51,363 nucleotides of DNA from Armatimonadota bacterium (GTDB lineage Bacteria; Armatimonadota; Fimbriimonadia; Fimbriimonadales; GBS-DC): positions 1 to 51,363 of the forward strand of contig JAIMAN010000013.1 of assembly GCA_023511915.1 (NCBI GenBank). The letters are read 5' to 3'. Each line of letters opens with the position of its first letter. Within the stretch, counting starts at the first letter, position 1. This document shows positions 32,888 through 41,408 of this stretch, piece by piece. The notes under the pieces are model-generated. The model was not told the DNA's origin, did no database searches, and was given only the letters and a program-made list of their open reading frames with translations. A program made the translations under genes and the position numbers.

Positions 32888-33784
32888 TCACCTCCCCACA
32901 GACGCCTGCTCCGCGTGCGCCCCGTGTCGCGCCCGCCATGCGCGCACGAGGCGGTTGGGCTGCAAGGGCGCGCGCAGAAAGAGCGTGCCGATACTGAACG
33001 CTCGCGCGCCCAGCGCCCACAGCTCCTCCAAGTCCTGCAGGGTGTAAATGCCGCCGCCCGCGATGATGGGCAGCCGCGTGTGGGCGCGGAGCTGCTGCAC
33101 CGCCTCGCGCACGAAGGGGCGTATCGGCTCACCCGACACCCCGCCCCCACCCAGCCGCGCCAACGGTGACGGTCGCTCGCCGAAAACCAGTCGCCACGGC
33201 ACGGCGTTAATCGCATGCACGGCATCGGCGACGCCCTCCACCGCCTGCGCAATCGCCACATAGGGCTGGTCGTAGCCAACCTTGACAATCAACGGATGCC
33301 CCGCCTCGTGCAGCGCGCTGGCAATCGCCTGCACATGCTGTACCGTGTCCGCCTCGCAGTGCGCCACATTCGGGCACGAGGCGTTCAGCTCGATGCCCGC
33401 AATCTGTAGCCCGCGCAGCTTGTCGGCGAACGCCTGCGCCTCCTCGACGCTTTCGGGGTAGACCGACACAATCGTCTGCAGCCCCATTCGTCGCATGCGG
33501 GGGTAGCAGGCGCGAATCCACCAGTCGATGCCTGGATTGGTCAGCCCGACGGCGTTCACTGTGCCGCCGCGAATCAGGCGCACGCAGCGCCACGGGGCGT
33601 ACCAGCGCAAATTGCCCACGCGCGGGCGCAGCGTGAGCGTCTTGACGACAATCGTGAAGTCGTGCGGGTTCAGCAACCCCACCCAGCGCAGCGGATACTC
33701 CCACCACCAGCCGCGCCCATCGAAGCCCAACGCGCCGCTGCCCGTTAGAAACTCTACCCGCTCGCCGTTCGAAAGCGTAATCAC
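32888..33784 (-). CDS. Dihydroorotate dehydrogenase-like flavoprotein
   Basis: 298 residues of the FMN TIM-barrel DHODH class. Seen: NAVGLTNPGIDWWIR, GIELNASCPN (FMN/substrate Asn), PLIVKVGYDQ (flavin Lys), LGGGGVSGEPIRPFV and LPIIAGGGIYTLQDLEEL (phosphate loop). It may oxidise dihydroorotate in pyrimidine synthesis, but no pyr gene is nearby and class-specific residues are unsure. The GTG at 33784 lies 7 nt after a TACACT box, so it should be leaderless. Confidence 0.85.
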   Translation of the reverse strand: MITLSNGERVEFLTGSGALGFDGRGWWWEYPLRWVGLLNPHDFTIVVKTLTLRPRVGNLRWYAPWRCVRLIRGGTVNAVGLTNPGIDWWIRACYPRMRRMGLQTIVSVYPESVEEAQAFADKLRGLQIAGIELNASCPNVAHCEADTVQHVQAIASALHEAGHPLIVKVGYDQPYVAIAQAVEGVADAVHAINAVPWRLVFGERPSPLARLGGGGVSGEPIRPFVREAVQQLRAHTRLPIIAGGGIYTLQDLEELWALGARAFSIGTLFLRAPLQPNRLVRAWRARHGAHAEQASVGR

Positions 33785-33791
33785 CGTCCCA

Positions 33792-33797
33792 AGTGTA
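33792..33797 (-). promoter_or_regulatory. -10 box of the DHODH-like gene (leaderless)
   Basis: Minus-strand GGGTACACT, with 7 nt to the GTG at 33784. Confidence 0.55.
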
Positions 33798-33819
33798 CCC
33801 GTTTTTTGGAAAAAAGGGC

Positions 33820-33825
33820 TATAAT
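33820..33825 (+). promoter_or_regulatory. -10 box of the PhyH gene (near-leaderless)
   Basis: GGCTATAAT with 9 nt to the ATG at 33835. An A/T-rich block (TTTTTTGGAAAAAA) sits between this and the divergent box at 33792. Confidence 0.6.
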
Positions 33826-33834
33826 TCGGCTACT

Positions 33835-34782
33835 ATGGCGTACTTACCGAGAGCTGTGGAGCGCGCTGACCGCTACAAGGTCAAGGTAGACGAATATATC
33901 CACTACCGTCGCGAGGGCTACCTGAAGGTCGAAGGGCTGGTGTCGAAGGAAGATGTCGCCAAGTTGTACGAGTGGGCGATAGACCAGTGGGAGAACAAGG
34001 TGCAAAGTTCTGCCACTTGGTCGCCGAACCCGTCCCGCGTGCATCAGCTGCACCGCGTCGACCCCGTCGCAGAGTGGGGGCTGTTGCACCCGCGCATCCT
34101 TGATGTGCTGGAGGCGCTCATTGGTCCCGATGTGCTGGCGCTGCAAACGATGCTGTTCCACAACCCGCCAGGCACAGGCGGACAGGGCTGGCATCAAGAC
34201 TCGTGCTACATCACGACCTATCCCGACACGCTGATTGGCGCGTGGCTCGCGCTTGACCCCGCCGATGAGGAGAACGGCTGCCTGTGGGTCGTGCCCGGGT
34301 CGCACTTTGAACCCATCTATCCGCCCGACGCGATTCCCCACGCCCATGTGCAGGCAGTGAACGCTTTTGAAGACCTACACGAGGTGCAGAATGTGAGCCA
34401 CTTGGACGACGAGGTGAACACGCTGACGCACATCGTGCGCAAGTATCCGCCGCCGATTCCTGTGCGGATGGCGCCGGGCGATGTGCTGTTTTTCGATGGG
34501 CACATCCTGCACCGCTCGTATCCGAACCGCACTTCGGATCGCTGGCGTCGGGCGTTTGTGAACCATTACTGCAACGCGCGCTCGTGGGCGCCGTGGAATC
34601 ACGGCAAACCGTATGAGGGCGACAGCGCGAACTATCTACACATCTTGGCGCGGGGCAACACGCACCTGCCGTTCGCCAAGCCGCAGTTCGGCACGGAGGT
34701 TCACCTGTACGAGCCGAGCCGCGACGGTAGCCCGCCCCCACGCATGATGGGCGACCTGGAAGGCAACATGGGGATGGGTTAG
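33835..34782 (+). CDS. Phytanoyl-CoA dioxygenase (PhyH) family protein
   Basis: 315 residues. The Fe(II)/2-oxoglutarate oxygenase facial triad is visible: GWHQDSCY gives His120 and Asp122, and GDVLFFDGHILHRSYPNRT gives the distal His226 and a 2-oxoglutarate-binding Arg nearby. NGCLWVVPGSH is also typical of the family. The substrate cannot be read from sequence; bacterial PhyH proteins hydroxylate diverse small molecules. The start at 33835 directly follows the -10 box. Confidence 0.9.
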   Translation: MAYLPRAVERADRYKVKVDEYIHYRREGYLKVEGLVSKEDVAKLYEWAIDQWENKVQSSATWSPNPSRVHQLHRVDPVAEWGLLHPRILDVLEALIGPDVLALQTMLFHNPPGTGGQGWHQDSCYITTYPDTLIGAWLALDPADEENGCLWVVPGSHFEPIYPPDAIPHAHVQAVNAFEDLHEVQNVSHLDDEVNTLTHIVRKYPPPIPVRMAPGDVLFFDGHILHRSYPNRTSDRWRRAFVNHYCNARSWAPWNHGKPYEGDSANYLHILARGNTHLPFAKPQFGTEVHLYEPSRDGSPPPRMMGDLEGNMGMG

Positions 34783-34958
34783 AGACCTATCGCCGCGCTG
34801 TGAGCGAGGTATGTAGGGGCGCACAGCGGTGCGCCCTGCAGTTCCCCCTCCCCCACTTTGCGGGCGAGGGGAGCTGCGCGCCATCCCCTCTGGAGTGCTG
34901 AAGCGCCAGCTTCAGCGCACCGCGGAAGCTCCGCTTCCGCACTCCATAAGCATCCTTA
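34783..34958. repeat. Gene-free stretch with two hairpin repeats
   Basis: No gene is seen. A GTAGGGGC-type hairpin lies at 34817-34836 (GGGCGCAC / GTGCGCCC, AGCG loop). A two-lobed structure at 34892-34945 has outer arms GGAGTGC / GCACTCC, with inner stems GCTGAAGC / GCTTCAGC and GCGGAAGC / GCTTCCGC; the second lobe is the hairpin type seen at 23278-23303. They may terminate the PhyH transcript. Confidence 0.75.
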
Positions 34959-35128
34959 TACCAATCGCCGAGCCAGAGTTCATAACTGCCCCCCTTAAGT
35001 TTCCCCCCGCATCGCGAGGGGAACCAAGCCGCGCGCCCATTCAGTTCCCCCTGCGAGCAGGGGGAACCTTAAGGAGGGGGTCTTCACTCTCACTTGTTTT
35101 TTTGCGAACTATGGCTGCGCGGTTAGTA
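34959..35128. mobile_element. MITE-like element, copy 1 (decayed right end)
   Basis: About 170 bp, starting TACCAATCG and ending near CGGTTAGTA, a damaged match to the expected CGATTGGTA. Inside are GTTCCCCCTGCGAGCAGGGG-type hairpins and the run AGGAGGGGGTCTTCA, shared with copy 2 at 43855-44061. It has no coding capacity. Its right end contains the stop codon of xseB, so the insertion may have set the C-terminus of that gene. Confidence 0.6.
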
Positions 35129-35374
35129 AGTGCCTATGGAGTCGTTGCACGGCTCGACAATCACGCTGCCGTCGCTGGCTTGGCGAATGGCAGTGATGCG
35201 CTGCTCGGCGTCCGCAAGGTACTGCTCGCAGTATAAGCGTAGGCGTTGTCCCTCCTCGTAGAGGCGTACCGTCTCATCGAGGGGCAGCTCGCCCGACTCC
35301 AGCGTGCGCACAATCGTTTCCAGGCGCGTCATCGCCTGCTCGAAAGTCATCGGCTCATTCTGTGCGTTCGTCAT
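35123..35374 (-). CDS. xseB: Exodeoxyribonuclease VII small subunit
   Basis: 83 residues. MTFEQAMTRLETIVRTLESG, ELPLDETVRLYEEGQRL and LYCEQYLADAEQRI are the two-helix signature of XseB, which assembles on XseA to degrade single-stranded DNA. The ATG at 35374 overlaps the xseA end by 20 bp. The last codons and stop coincide with the right end of a MITE-like element. Confidence 0.93.
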   Translation of the reverse strand: MTNAQNEPMTFEQAMTRLETIVRTLESGELPLDETVRLYEEGQRLRLYCEQYLADAEQRITAIRQASDGSVIVEPCNDSIGTY

Positions 35375-36770
35375 GGTGCATAACCTCCGTAATGGTGGCG
35401 CGAAGTGCGCCGTCGGCAAGCATGATTTCGATGGGCTGGTGCGCCGAGACCTGCGCGACGCGCGTCAACACAGCGTGCGTGTGCGGGTCGCGCAGCAGGG
35501 CGTAGCCGCGCTGCAGCACGGCGTAGGGGCTGACCGAGTCGAGCGTGGCGGCGAGGGCGGTCAACCGCTGTCTGTGCATCGCAACGCGCTCGGCGACCTG
35601 CTGCACGATGGCGCGTTCAGCGCGGGCGAGTTGCTCGCGGGCGCGTGCAAGGCGCGCTTCGGGACTGCACTGCGCAAGGCGCGCGGCGTAGCCCAGCAGC
35701 GTCTTGTGGCGTCGGTCGAGGGCGCGGGCGCACGCCTGCTCAAGGCGCGTGTGGGCGGCGGAAAGGCGATCCCGCGGACGCACCAGCAGCGATTCGGGGC
35801 GCGCCAGCGGAAGCCGCGCGTCCAGCCGCTGCAGCGTGTCGCGCCGTTGGGCAATCGCTCCGCGCGTCGCCCGTTCGACCCGCTCTGCCAGTTGGCGCAG
35901 CTGCTCGCAGAGTTCCTCACGGCTGGGAAACACCCTCTGCGCCGCCGCGCTGGGCGTGGGCGCGTGATCGTCCGCTGCGAAGTCGGTCAGCACCGTGTCG
36001 GGTTCGTGCCCCACCGCGCTGACGACAGGAATGCGCGAATGGGCAACCGCGCGCACGACCGCCTCGTCGTTGAACGCCCACAGATCCTCAATCGAGCCGC
36101 CCCCACGCGCCAGAATCAGCACATCGATGACGCCCACAGCCCGCTCGACGGCGTCCGAGTTCGCCAGTGCAAGCGCAGCAACCAACGACACAGGCGCGCC
36201 CTCGCCCTGCACACTCGCAGGCAACACCACAATCGGTATCCCCGCGTGTCGCTCGCGGGCGATGCGCACGATGTCGTGTAGCACCGCGCCCTCCAGCGAA
36301 GTGATGACGCCCACCCGTCGCGGGTACTTTGGCAGGGGACGCCTGCGCTCCGCAGCGAACAGCCCCTCCGCCTCCAACTTGCGCTTGGTCAACTCGTACT
36401 GCTGCCACAACATGCCCGCGCGGTTCTCAACAATCACTGCCTCTGCCCGCAACTGGTAGATGCCCCGCGGCGGGTAGACATCGATACTGCCGAGCGCACA
36501 GACCATCTCACCGTTCTGGGGGTGTATCCTCAACCGCGACAGGGCGTAGCCCCATATCACGCACGATAACTGGCTCTTTTCGTCGCGCAGGGTGAAAAAG
36601 GCATATGGGTTCCCGTTGCGGTCTGTAAGCACAGTCCACGAGGCAACCTCTCCCCGCACCAAGATGCCCTTCAGCGCAGGATCCGACTCTAACCTTTGTT
36701 TAACACGCGCGTTAACCTCTGAAACCGTGAGTACTGGTTCTGCTCCCAGTGGGTCTTGCTCGAACGCCAC
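35355..36770 (-). CDS. xseA: Exodeoxyribonuclease VII large subunit
   Basis: 471 residues. The N-terminal OB domain (LTVSEVNARVKQRLESDPAL, ILVRGEVASWTVL) precedes the catalytic domain: VGVITSLEGAVLHDIVRIAR, IDVLILARGGGSIEDLWAFN, IPVVSAVGHEPDTVLTDFAA and DDHAPTPSAAAQ. A long Arg/Ala coiled coil completes it. Together with XseB it cuts single-stranded DNA in both directions. A GTG start at 36770 with SD GGAGGTG is used. Confidence 0.96.
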   Translation of the reverse strand: MAFEQDPLGAEPVLTVSEVNARVKQRLESDPALKGILVRGEVASWTVLTDRNGNPYAFFTLRDEKSQLSCVIWGYALSRLRIHPQNGEMVCALGSIDVYPPRGIYQLRAEAVIVENRAGMLWQQYELTKRKLEAEGLFAAERRRPLPKYPRRVGVITSLEGAVLHDIVRIARERHAGIPIVVLPASVQGEGAPVSLVAALALANSDAVERAVGVIDVLILARGGGSIEDLWAFNDEAVVRAVAHSRIPVVSAVGHEPDTVLTDFAADDHAPTPSAAAQRVFPSREELCEQLRQLAERVERATRGAIAQRRDTLQRLDARLPLARPESLLVRPRDRLSAAHTRLEQACARALDRRHKTLLGYAARLAQCSPEARLARAREQLARAERAIVQQVAERVAMHRQRLTALAATLDSVSPYAVLQRGYALLRDPHTHAVLTRVAQVSAHQPIEIMLADGALRATITEVMHHDERTE

Positions 36771-36787
36771 TGCACACCTCCGTCATT

Positions 36788-36793
36788 AGTATA
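36788..36793 (-). promoter_or_regulatory. -10 box of xseAB
   Basis: Minus-strand CGGTATACT, 17 nt before the GTG at 36770, with an SD between. Confidence 0.5.
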
Positions 36794-36822
36794 CCGTATT
36801 TGATACCAGCAAGTTCCTGCAG

Positions 36823-38250
36823 TTAGTCGTCAAACGGCGATTCGTCGTCGGGTTGGCGTTCCTCGCGAGGTGCGCCGAGTGCAAGCCCGACCGCCTCTTG
36901 TACGGTGCGTGCGGGCAGGGCGGTCAGCGGCAGGCGTTCGTGCGGGCGTTGCAGGTTGCTACGGGGCACAATCGCATGCCGAAACCCCAGTCGCGCAGCT
37001 TCGTGCAGACGCGCCTCCATGCGGGGGACGCCGCGCACCTCGCCGCCCAGCCCCACCTCGCCGAACACCACCAAGTCGGGGCGCAGCGGGCGGTTGCGCA
37101 TCGCCGACGCGACGGCAACCAACACCGCCAAGTCCGCCGCAGGCTCGAACACGCGCACGCCGCCCGCGGCGTTCACGAACACATCATGCGACAACATCCG
37201 AAAGCCCAGCCGCTTCTCCATCACCGCCAGCACGAGGCTCACCCGCTCGTAGCTTAGCCCCGTGATGACGCGCCGCGGGGTGTTCAGAAACGACGGCGTG
37301 GTTAGCGACTGGATCTCCACCAGCATCGCGCGGCTGCCCTCCAGCAGCGGGAACACCACCGAGCCGGGCGCGTCGGTCGCCCGCTCCGCCAGCAGCCGCT
37401 CCGACGGGTTCGGCACAGGCGCAAGCCCCTCCGCCTGCATATCGAACACCCCCACCTCGTCCGTCGCGCCGAAGCGGTTTTTGCTTGCGCGCAGCACCCG
37501 AAACAGCCCCTGCGGGTCGCCCTCGAAATACAGCACCACATCCACCAGATGCTCCAGCACTTTGGGTCCCGCAATTGCGCCCTCTTTGGTGACATGCCCA
37601 ATCAGGAACAGCGCGACCTCTTGCTCTTTGGCGACCTGCTGCAGGGCGGTGGCGCAGGCGCGCACTTGGGCGACCGTGCCCGGCGGGTTGTCAATCTGCG
37701 TCGTGTAGAGCGTCTGCACCGAGTCAATGACGGCGACGACGGGCTGGGTGGTCTGAATCAGGTGCAGCGCGGTCTCCAGTTCGGCGGTTGCGGCGGCGTG
37801 CAGGTTCGGGCTGAGCGTGCGCAGGCGTCGGGCGCGCATCTGCAACTGGCGCAGCGACTCCTCGCCCGTCAGGTACAGCACCGTGCCGTGTTGGGTCAAC
37901 CCCTGCGCCGCCTGCAACAGCAGCGTGCTTTTGCCGATCCCAGGCTCGCCGCCGAGCAGGATGAGCGAGCCTGGCACCACGCCCCCGCCCAGCACGCGGT
38001 CGAACTCGTCGATGCCTGTGGGCAGGCGCGTTTCGGCGGCGTCGCTGAGCTGGACAAGCGGCTGCGCCTGCACAGGTGCCGCGCTCGGCGAGCGCGCACG
38101 CTCCCGCCCAGACGCGCCTGCGCTTCGCGTCGGGGCGACGAGCTCCTCTTGCAGCGTGTTCCACGCGCCGCATTCGGGGCACTGCCCCATCCAACGCGGC
38201 GTCGCATAGCCGCACGCCGTACACACATACTGCGAACGCGCCCGCGCCAT
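36823..38250 (-). CDS. radA: DNA repair protein RadA
   Basis: 475 residues. An N-terminal C4 zinc finger (YVCTACGYATPRWMGQCPEC) is followed by the RecA-like ATPase: GGEPGIGKSTLLLQAA (Walker A), VAVIDSVQTLY (Walker B), and the RadA-specific KNRFG (ASKNRFGATDEVG). The C-terminal Lon-like domain has VFVNAAGGVRVFEPAADLAV. RadA promotes branch migration in recombination. The ATG at 38250 lies 7 nt after a TACAGT box; the open frame upstream is the divergent transpeptidase gene. Confidence 0.96.
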   Translation of the reverse strand: MARARSQYVCTACGYATPRWMGQCPECGAWNTLQEELVAPTRSAGASGRERARSPSAAPVQAQPLVQLSDAAETRLPTGIDEFDRVLGGGVVPGSLILLGGEPGIGKSTLLLQAAQGLTQHGTVLYLTGEESLRQLQMRARRLRTLSPNLHAAATAELETALHLIQTTQPVVAVIDSVQTLYTTQIDNPPGTVAQVRACATALQQVAKEQEVALFLIGHVTKEGAIAGPKVLEHLVDVVLYFEGDPQGLFRVLRASKNRFGATDEVGVFDMQAEGLAPVPNPSERLLAERATDAPGSVVFPLLEGSRAMLVEIQSLTTPSFLNTPRRVITGLSYERVSLVLAVMEKRLGFRMLSHDVFVNAAGGVRVFEPAADLAVLVAVASAMRNRPLRPDLVVFGEVGLGGEVRGVPRMEARLHEAARLGFRHAIVPRSNLQRPHERLPLTALPARTVQEAVGLALGAPREERQPDDESPFDD

Positions 38251-38257
38251 CGCCCTA

Positions 38258-38263
38258 ACTGTA
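38258..38263 (-). promoter_or_regulatory. -10 box of radA (leaderless)
   Basis: Minus-strand GGGTACAGT with 7 nt to the ATG at 38250. Its divergent neighbour is only 14 bp away. Confidence 0.5.
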
Positions 38264-38277
38264 CCCCATCGGCGCGG

Positions 38278-38283
38278 TAAACT
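38278..38283 (+). promoter_or_regulatory. -10 box of the L,D-transpeptidase gene (leaderless)
   Basis: CGGTAAACT with 7 nt to the GTG at 38291. The match is weaker than others. Confidence 0.4.
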
Positions 38284-38290
38284 ATCTGGC

Positions 38291-38908
38291 GTGCGCTGGG
38301 TGATTCGGCTATTGGTGCTGGCGGCGATTGGGCTGATTCTGTACGCGGGTTGGCGGCGGCTTACGCCCGCGCCCCCACCCGACTGGGCGCGGCTGGAGGC
38401 GAAGGCGCGCGCGTTCTGCACCGAGCGCGGGCTACCCTATCCGCTCCAGCACCCGTCCATCCGCATCGAGAAGGGCGCACGACGCTTGACGCTGCTGGAG
38501 CAGGGCGCGGTCGTCGCACAGTTCCCGATTGCGCTCGGCTCCGCTCCCAGCGGGCACAAACAGCGCGAAGGCGACCGCAAGACCCCCGAAGGCGATTACT
38601 TCGTGTGCGAAAAGCATGTCAGTCGCAGGTTCTACCTGTTTCTGGGGCTGAGCTACCCGAACGCCCGCGACGCGCAAGCGGGCTATCGGGCGGGGCGCAT
38701 CACGCAAGCGCAGCTGCAGGCGATTGAATCGGCAATCCGCGCGGGTAAGTGCCCGCCGTGGGATACGCCGCTGGGCGGGGCGATTGGCATTCACGGCGGC
38801 GGAACCGCACGCGACTGGACGCTCGGCTGCATCGCCGTCGACGACGCGCACATCGAGCTGCTCTACATGCTGGTTCCCGTCGGCTGCCCTGTGCAGATTA
38901 CGCCGTAA
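38291..38908 (+). CDS. L,D-transpeptidase (YkuD family)
   Basis: 205 residues. An N-terminal membrane anchor (4-20) leads to a YkuD domain: IRIEKGARRLTLLEQG, RKTPEGDYFV, and the active site IGIHGGGTARDWTLGCIAV with His168 and Cys180. It cross-links or attaches peptidoglycan through a meso-diaminopimelate. A segment between 120 and 155 is longer than in many family members. The start is GTG. Confidence 0.93.
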   Translation: MRWVIRLLVLAAIGLILYAGWRRLTPAPPPDWARLEAKARAFCTERGLPYPLQHPSIRIEKGARRLTLLEQGAVVAQFPIALGSAPSGHKQREGDRKTPEGDYFVCEKHVSRRFYLFLGLSYPNARDAQAGYRAGRITQAQLQAIESAIRAGKCPPWDTPLGGAIGIHGGGTARDWTLGCIAVDDAHIELLYMLVPVGCPVQITP

Positions 38909-38910
38909 GG

Positions 38911-38916
38911 TACACT
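38911..38916 (+). promoter_or_regulatory. -10 box of metY (near-leaderless)
   Basis: AGGTACACT with 10 nt to the ATG at 38927. Confidence 0.5.
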
Positions 38917-38926
38917 TGCATACGCG

Positions 38927-40231
38927 ATGAGCGCAGAACCGCGACAATTTGGCTTCGAGACGCGCATGCTACATGCGGGGCACATCCCCGACCCCTACAC
39001 GGGGGCGCGCGCCGTACCGATTTATCAGACCACCTCGTTCGTGTTTGACGACCCCGACTACGCAGCACAACTGTTCGAACTCAAGCAGTACGGCAACATC
39101 TACACGCGCATTATGAACCCGACCACCGCCGTGTTCGAGGAGCGCATGGCGAGCTTAGAGGGGGGCACGGGCGCGGTGGCGACCGCCAGCGGCATGGCAG
39201 CGCAGTTTCTGACCTTCTACACCCTGCTGCAACCGGGCGACGAGATTGTCAGCTCCGCGCACCTGTACGGCGGCACGACCACCCAGTTCACGCACACCTT
39301 CCAGAAGATGGGCGTGACGGTCAAGTTCGTAGACCCCAGCGATTTCGCGGCGTGGGAACGCGCGATTACCCCCAAAACGCGCGCCCTGTACGGCGAGACC
39401 ATCGGCAACCCGAAAGGCTCGATTCTGGACATCGAACGGCTGGCGCAACTGGCGAACGCGCACCGCATTCCCCTGATTGTGGACAACACCTTTGCCACGC
39501 CGTACCTGTGCCGCCCGATTGAGTGGGGCGCAACGATTGTGGTGCATTCCGCCACGAAGTTCATCGGCGGGCACGGCAACTCCATCGCGGGCGTGGTCGT
39601 CGAATCGGGCAAGTTCGACTACAGCCACTTTCCCACAATCGCTGCCCCGTCGGGCGCGTATCACGGGCTGAAGTTCTACGAGACCTTCGGGCACTACGGG
39701 TTCCTGATGAAACTCCGCGCGGAGACGCTGCGCGATGTGGGCGCGTGCCTCTCGCCGTTCAACGCCTTCCTGCTGATTCAGGGGCTGGAGACGCTGTCGG
39801 TGCGGATGGAGCGCCATGTGGCGAACGCGCAGGCGGTCGCCCGCTTCCTGGCGGAGCATCCGCGCGTGGCGTGGGTCGCCTACGCAGGGCTGCCCGACCA
39901 CCCCGACTACGCCCTCGCGAAAAAGTATACGCCTCTGGGACCAGGCGCGGTCTTCTCGTTTGGCGTCAAGCCCCCCGTCGGGATGGACGCCCGCGAGGCA
40001 GGCAAGCGGTTCATCCAGAACCTGCAACTCTTCTCGCACCTCGCGAATGTGGGCGATGTGCGCAGCCTCGTGATTCATCCTGCCTCCACCACCCACCAGC
40101 AACTCAGCGATGAGGAGCTGCGCATCGCGGGCATCGGTCCCGAAATGATCCGCCTCTCCATCGGGCTGGAGACCGTAGACGACCTGCTGTGGGACTTAGA
40201 CCGCGCCCTGTGGAGCATCGATAAGGAGTGA
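38927..40231 (+). CDS. metY: O-acetylhomoserine aminocarboxypropyltransferase / sulfhydrylase
   Basis: 434 residues, the length expected for MetY. It is a PLP enzyme of the Cys/Met metabolism family: FETRMLHAGHIPDPYTGARA, YTRIMNPTTAVFEERMASLE, ATASGMAAQFLTFYTLL, YGETIGNPKGSILDIE, and the PLP lysine in VVHSATKFIGGHG. It makes homocysteine or methionine precursors from acylated homoserine and sulfide. The CoA-binding protein gene begins 4 bp downstream. Confidence 0.94.
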   Translation: MSAEPRQFGFETRMLHAGHIPDPYTGARAVPIYQTTSFVFDDPDYAAQLFELKQYGNIYTRIMNPTTAVFEERMASLEGGTGAVATASGMAAQFLTFYTLLQPGDEIVSSAHLYGGTTTQFTHTFQKMGVTVKFVDPSDFAAWERAITPKTRALYGETIGNPKGSILDIERLAQLANAHRIPLIVDNTFATPYLCRPIEWGATIVVHSATKFIGGHGNSIAGVVVESGKFDYSHFPTIAAPSGAYHGLKFYETFGHYGFLMKLRAETLRDVGACLSPFNAFLLIQGLETLSVRMERHVANAQAVARFLAEHPRVAWVAYAGLPDHPDYALAKKYTPLGPGAVFSFGVKPPVGMDAREAGKRFIQNLQLFSHLANVGDVRSLVIHPASTTHQQLSDEELRIAGIGPEMIRLSIGLETVDDLLWDLDRALWSIDKE

Positions 40232-40235
40232 GCCT

Positions 40236-40766
40236 ATGGAGACGCTGGCGTGTGCGATTCGGCTGAACACTATCCTGCCGCCTGAGTTGCAGGCGCGCTA
40301 CCAGAACCCCGACGCGATTCGGCGCGTGCTGCGCCAAGCACGCACGATTGCGATTGTCGGCGCGTCCACCGACGCCTACAAGGCGAGCCACATGGTCATG
40401 AGCTATCTGCAGGCGGAGGGCTATCGGTGCATCCCCGTGAACCCGAACGCCGACGCGATTCTGGGCGAGCGGTGCTACCCCGATGTGGCAAGCATTCCCG
40501 ATGCAATTGATGTAGTGGACATCTTCCGCCCCGCGCACGAGTGCCCTGCAATCGTGGAGCAGGCGATCGCCAAAGGCGCATGGTGCGTCTGGTTCCAACT
40601 GCGCATCGTGAACTTGGAGGCGGCGGCACGCGCCGAGCAAGCGGGGCTGACTGTGATTATGGATCGCTGTATCAAGATGGAGCATGGTCGCTACGCGGGC
40701 AGTCTGCACTGGGTCGGCATGAATACCGAGATCATCACCGCCCGCAAAATGCGCCGCTGGTTCTGA
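40236..40766 (+). CDS. CoA-binding domain protein (YccU-like)
   Basis: 176 residues. A Rossmann CoA-binding domain: TIAIVGASTDAYKASHMVM, GYRCIPVNPNADAILGERCY, PDAIDVVDIFRPAHECPAIV, and GAWCVWFQLRIVNLEAAARA with MDRCIKMEH. The family is common, of unclear function, and often linked to sulfur or acyl-CoA metabolism. SD AAGGAGTGAG overlaps the end of metY, so they form an operon. Confidence 0.9.
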   Translation: METLACAIRLNTILPPELQARYQNPDAIRRVLRQARTIAIVGASTDAYKASHMVMSYLQAEGYRCIPVNPNADAILGERCYPDVASIPDAIDVVDIFRPAHECPAIVEQAIAKGAWCVWFQLRIVNLEAAARAEQAGLTVIMDRCIKMEHGRYAGSLHWVGMNTEIITARKMRRWF

Positions 40767-40780
40767 CGCGAAAAGTGGGG

Positions 40781-40786
40781 TATACT
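40781..40786 (+). promoter_or_regulatory. -10 box of the ECF sigma / bamA / skp operon
   Basis: GGGGTATACT, about 68 nt upstream of the sigma-factor ATG. It is followed at once by the 9-bp direct repeats at 40787-40812. Confidence 0.5.
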
Positions 40787-40812
40787 TGCCCTGAAACGCC
40801 TGTTGCCCTGAA
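40787..40812 (+). repeat. Direct repeat TGCCCTGAA x2 in the sigma-operon leader
   Basis: TGCCCTGAA occurs at 40787-40795 and again at 40804-40812, a 17-bp period. Placed on the transcription start, it could be a regulator site or a feature of the leader RNA. Confidence 0.5.
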
Positions 40813-40853
40813 GAGTCTAATATTCGCAGGGCGTGGTTGCGAGAGTGCGATGG

Positions 40854-41408
40854 ATGGACGAGACGATCGAGTTTGAAGCGCTCGTGGCGACCTATGAGCG
40901 GCGCATCTACAATCTGCTCTTGCGGATGGTGAACGACCCCGAAGACGCGGCAGACCTGACGCAGGAGACCTTCTATCGCGCCTTTCGCGCCTTCCATCGA
41001 TTTCGCGGCGACTCGCAGCCCTACACTTGGCTGTATCGTATCGCGGTGAACTTGGCGAACGACCACCTCGAAAAGCGCGCCCGCATCCGCAAACGCGAGG
41101 TGGAGTTAGCCGCGCTGGAGTTCACCGACGACGGCGAGCCAACAGGCTGGGATCCGCCCGACACGGCGCCCACGCCTGAAGAACACCTGCTGCAGCAGGA
41201 ACTCATCGAGAAGGTGCGCACGCTGATTCAGCAGATGCCGCCTGATTACCGCGAGATTATCCTGCTGCGCGAGTACGAAGAGATGTCCTACGAAGAGATG
41301 GCGGAGGCGCTGGGCATCACGCTGGAAGCGGTGCGGAGCCGATTGGCGCGCGCCCGCGCCTGGCTACGGATGCGCCTCGCGCCCTACATGCAGGAGGAGG
41401 AACGCTGA
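40854..41408 (+). CDS. ECF (sigma-70 family) RNA polymerase sigma factor
   Basis: 184 residues. Region 2: FEALVATYERRIYNLLLRMV, DPEDAADLTQETFYRAFRAF and FRGDSQPYTWLYRIAVNLAN; region 4: LIQQMPPDYREIILLREYEE and YEEMAEALGITLEAVRSRLA. It has no anti-sigma factor next to it; the next gene is bamA, whose ATG overlaps its stop. That suggests envelope-stress control of outer-membrane assembly. The ATG at 40854 is preferred; GTG at 40833 is possible. Confidence 0.93.
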   Translation: MDETIEFEALVATYERRIYNLLLRMVNDPEDAADLTQETFYRAFRAFHRFRGDSQPYTWLYRIAVNLANDHLEKRARIRKREVELAALEFTDDGEPTGWDPPDTAPTPEEHLLQQELIEKVRTLIQQMPPDYREIILLREYEEMSYEEMAEALGITLEAVRSRLARARAWLRMRLAPYMQEEER

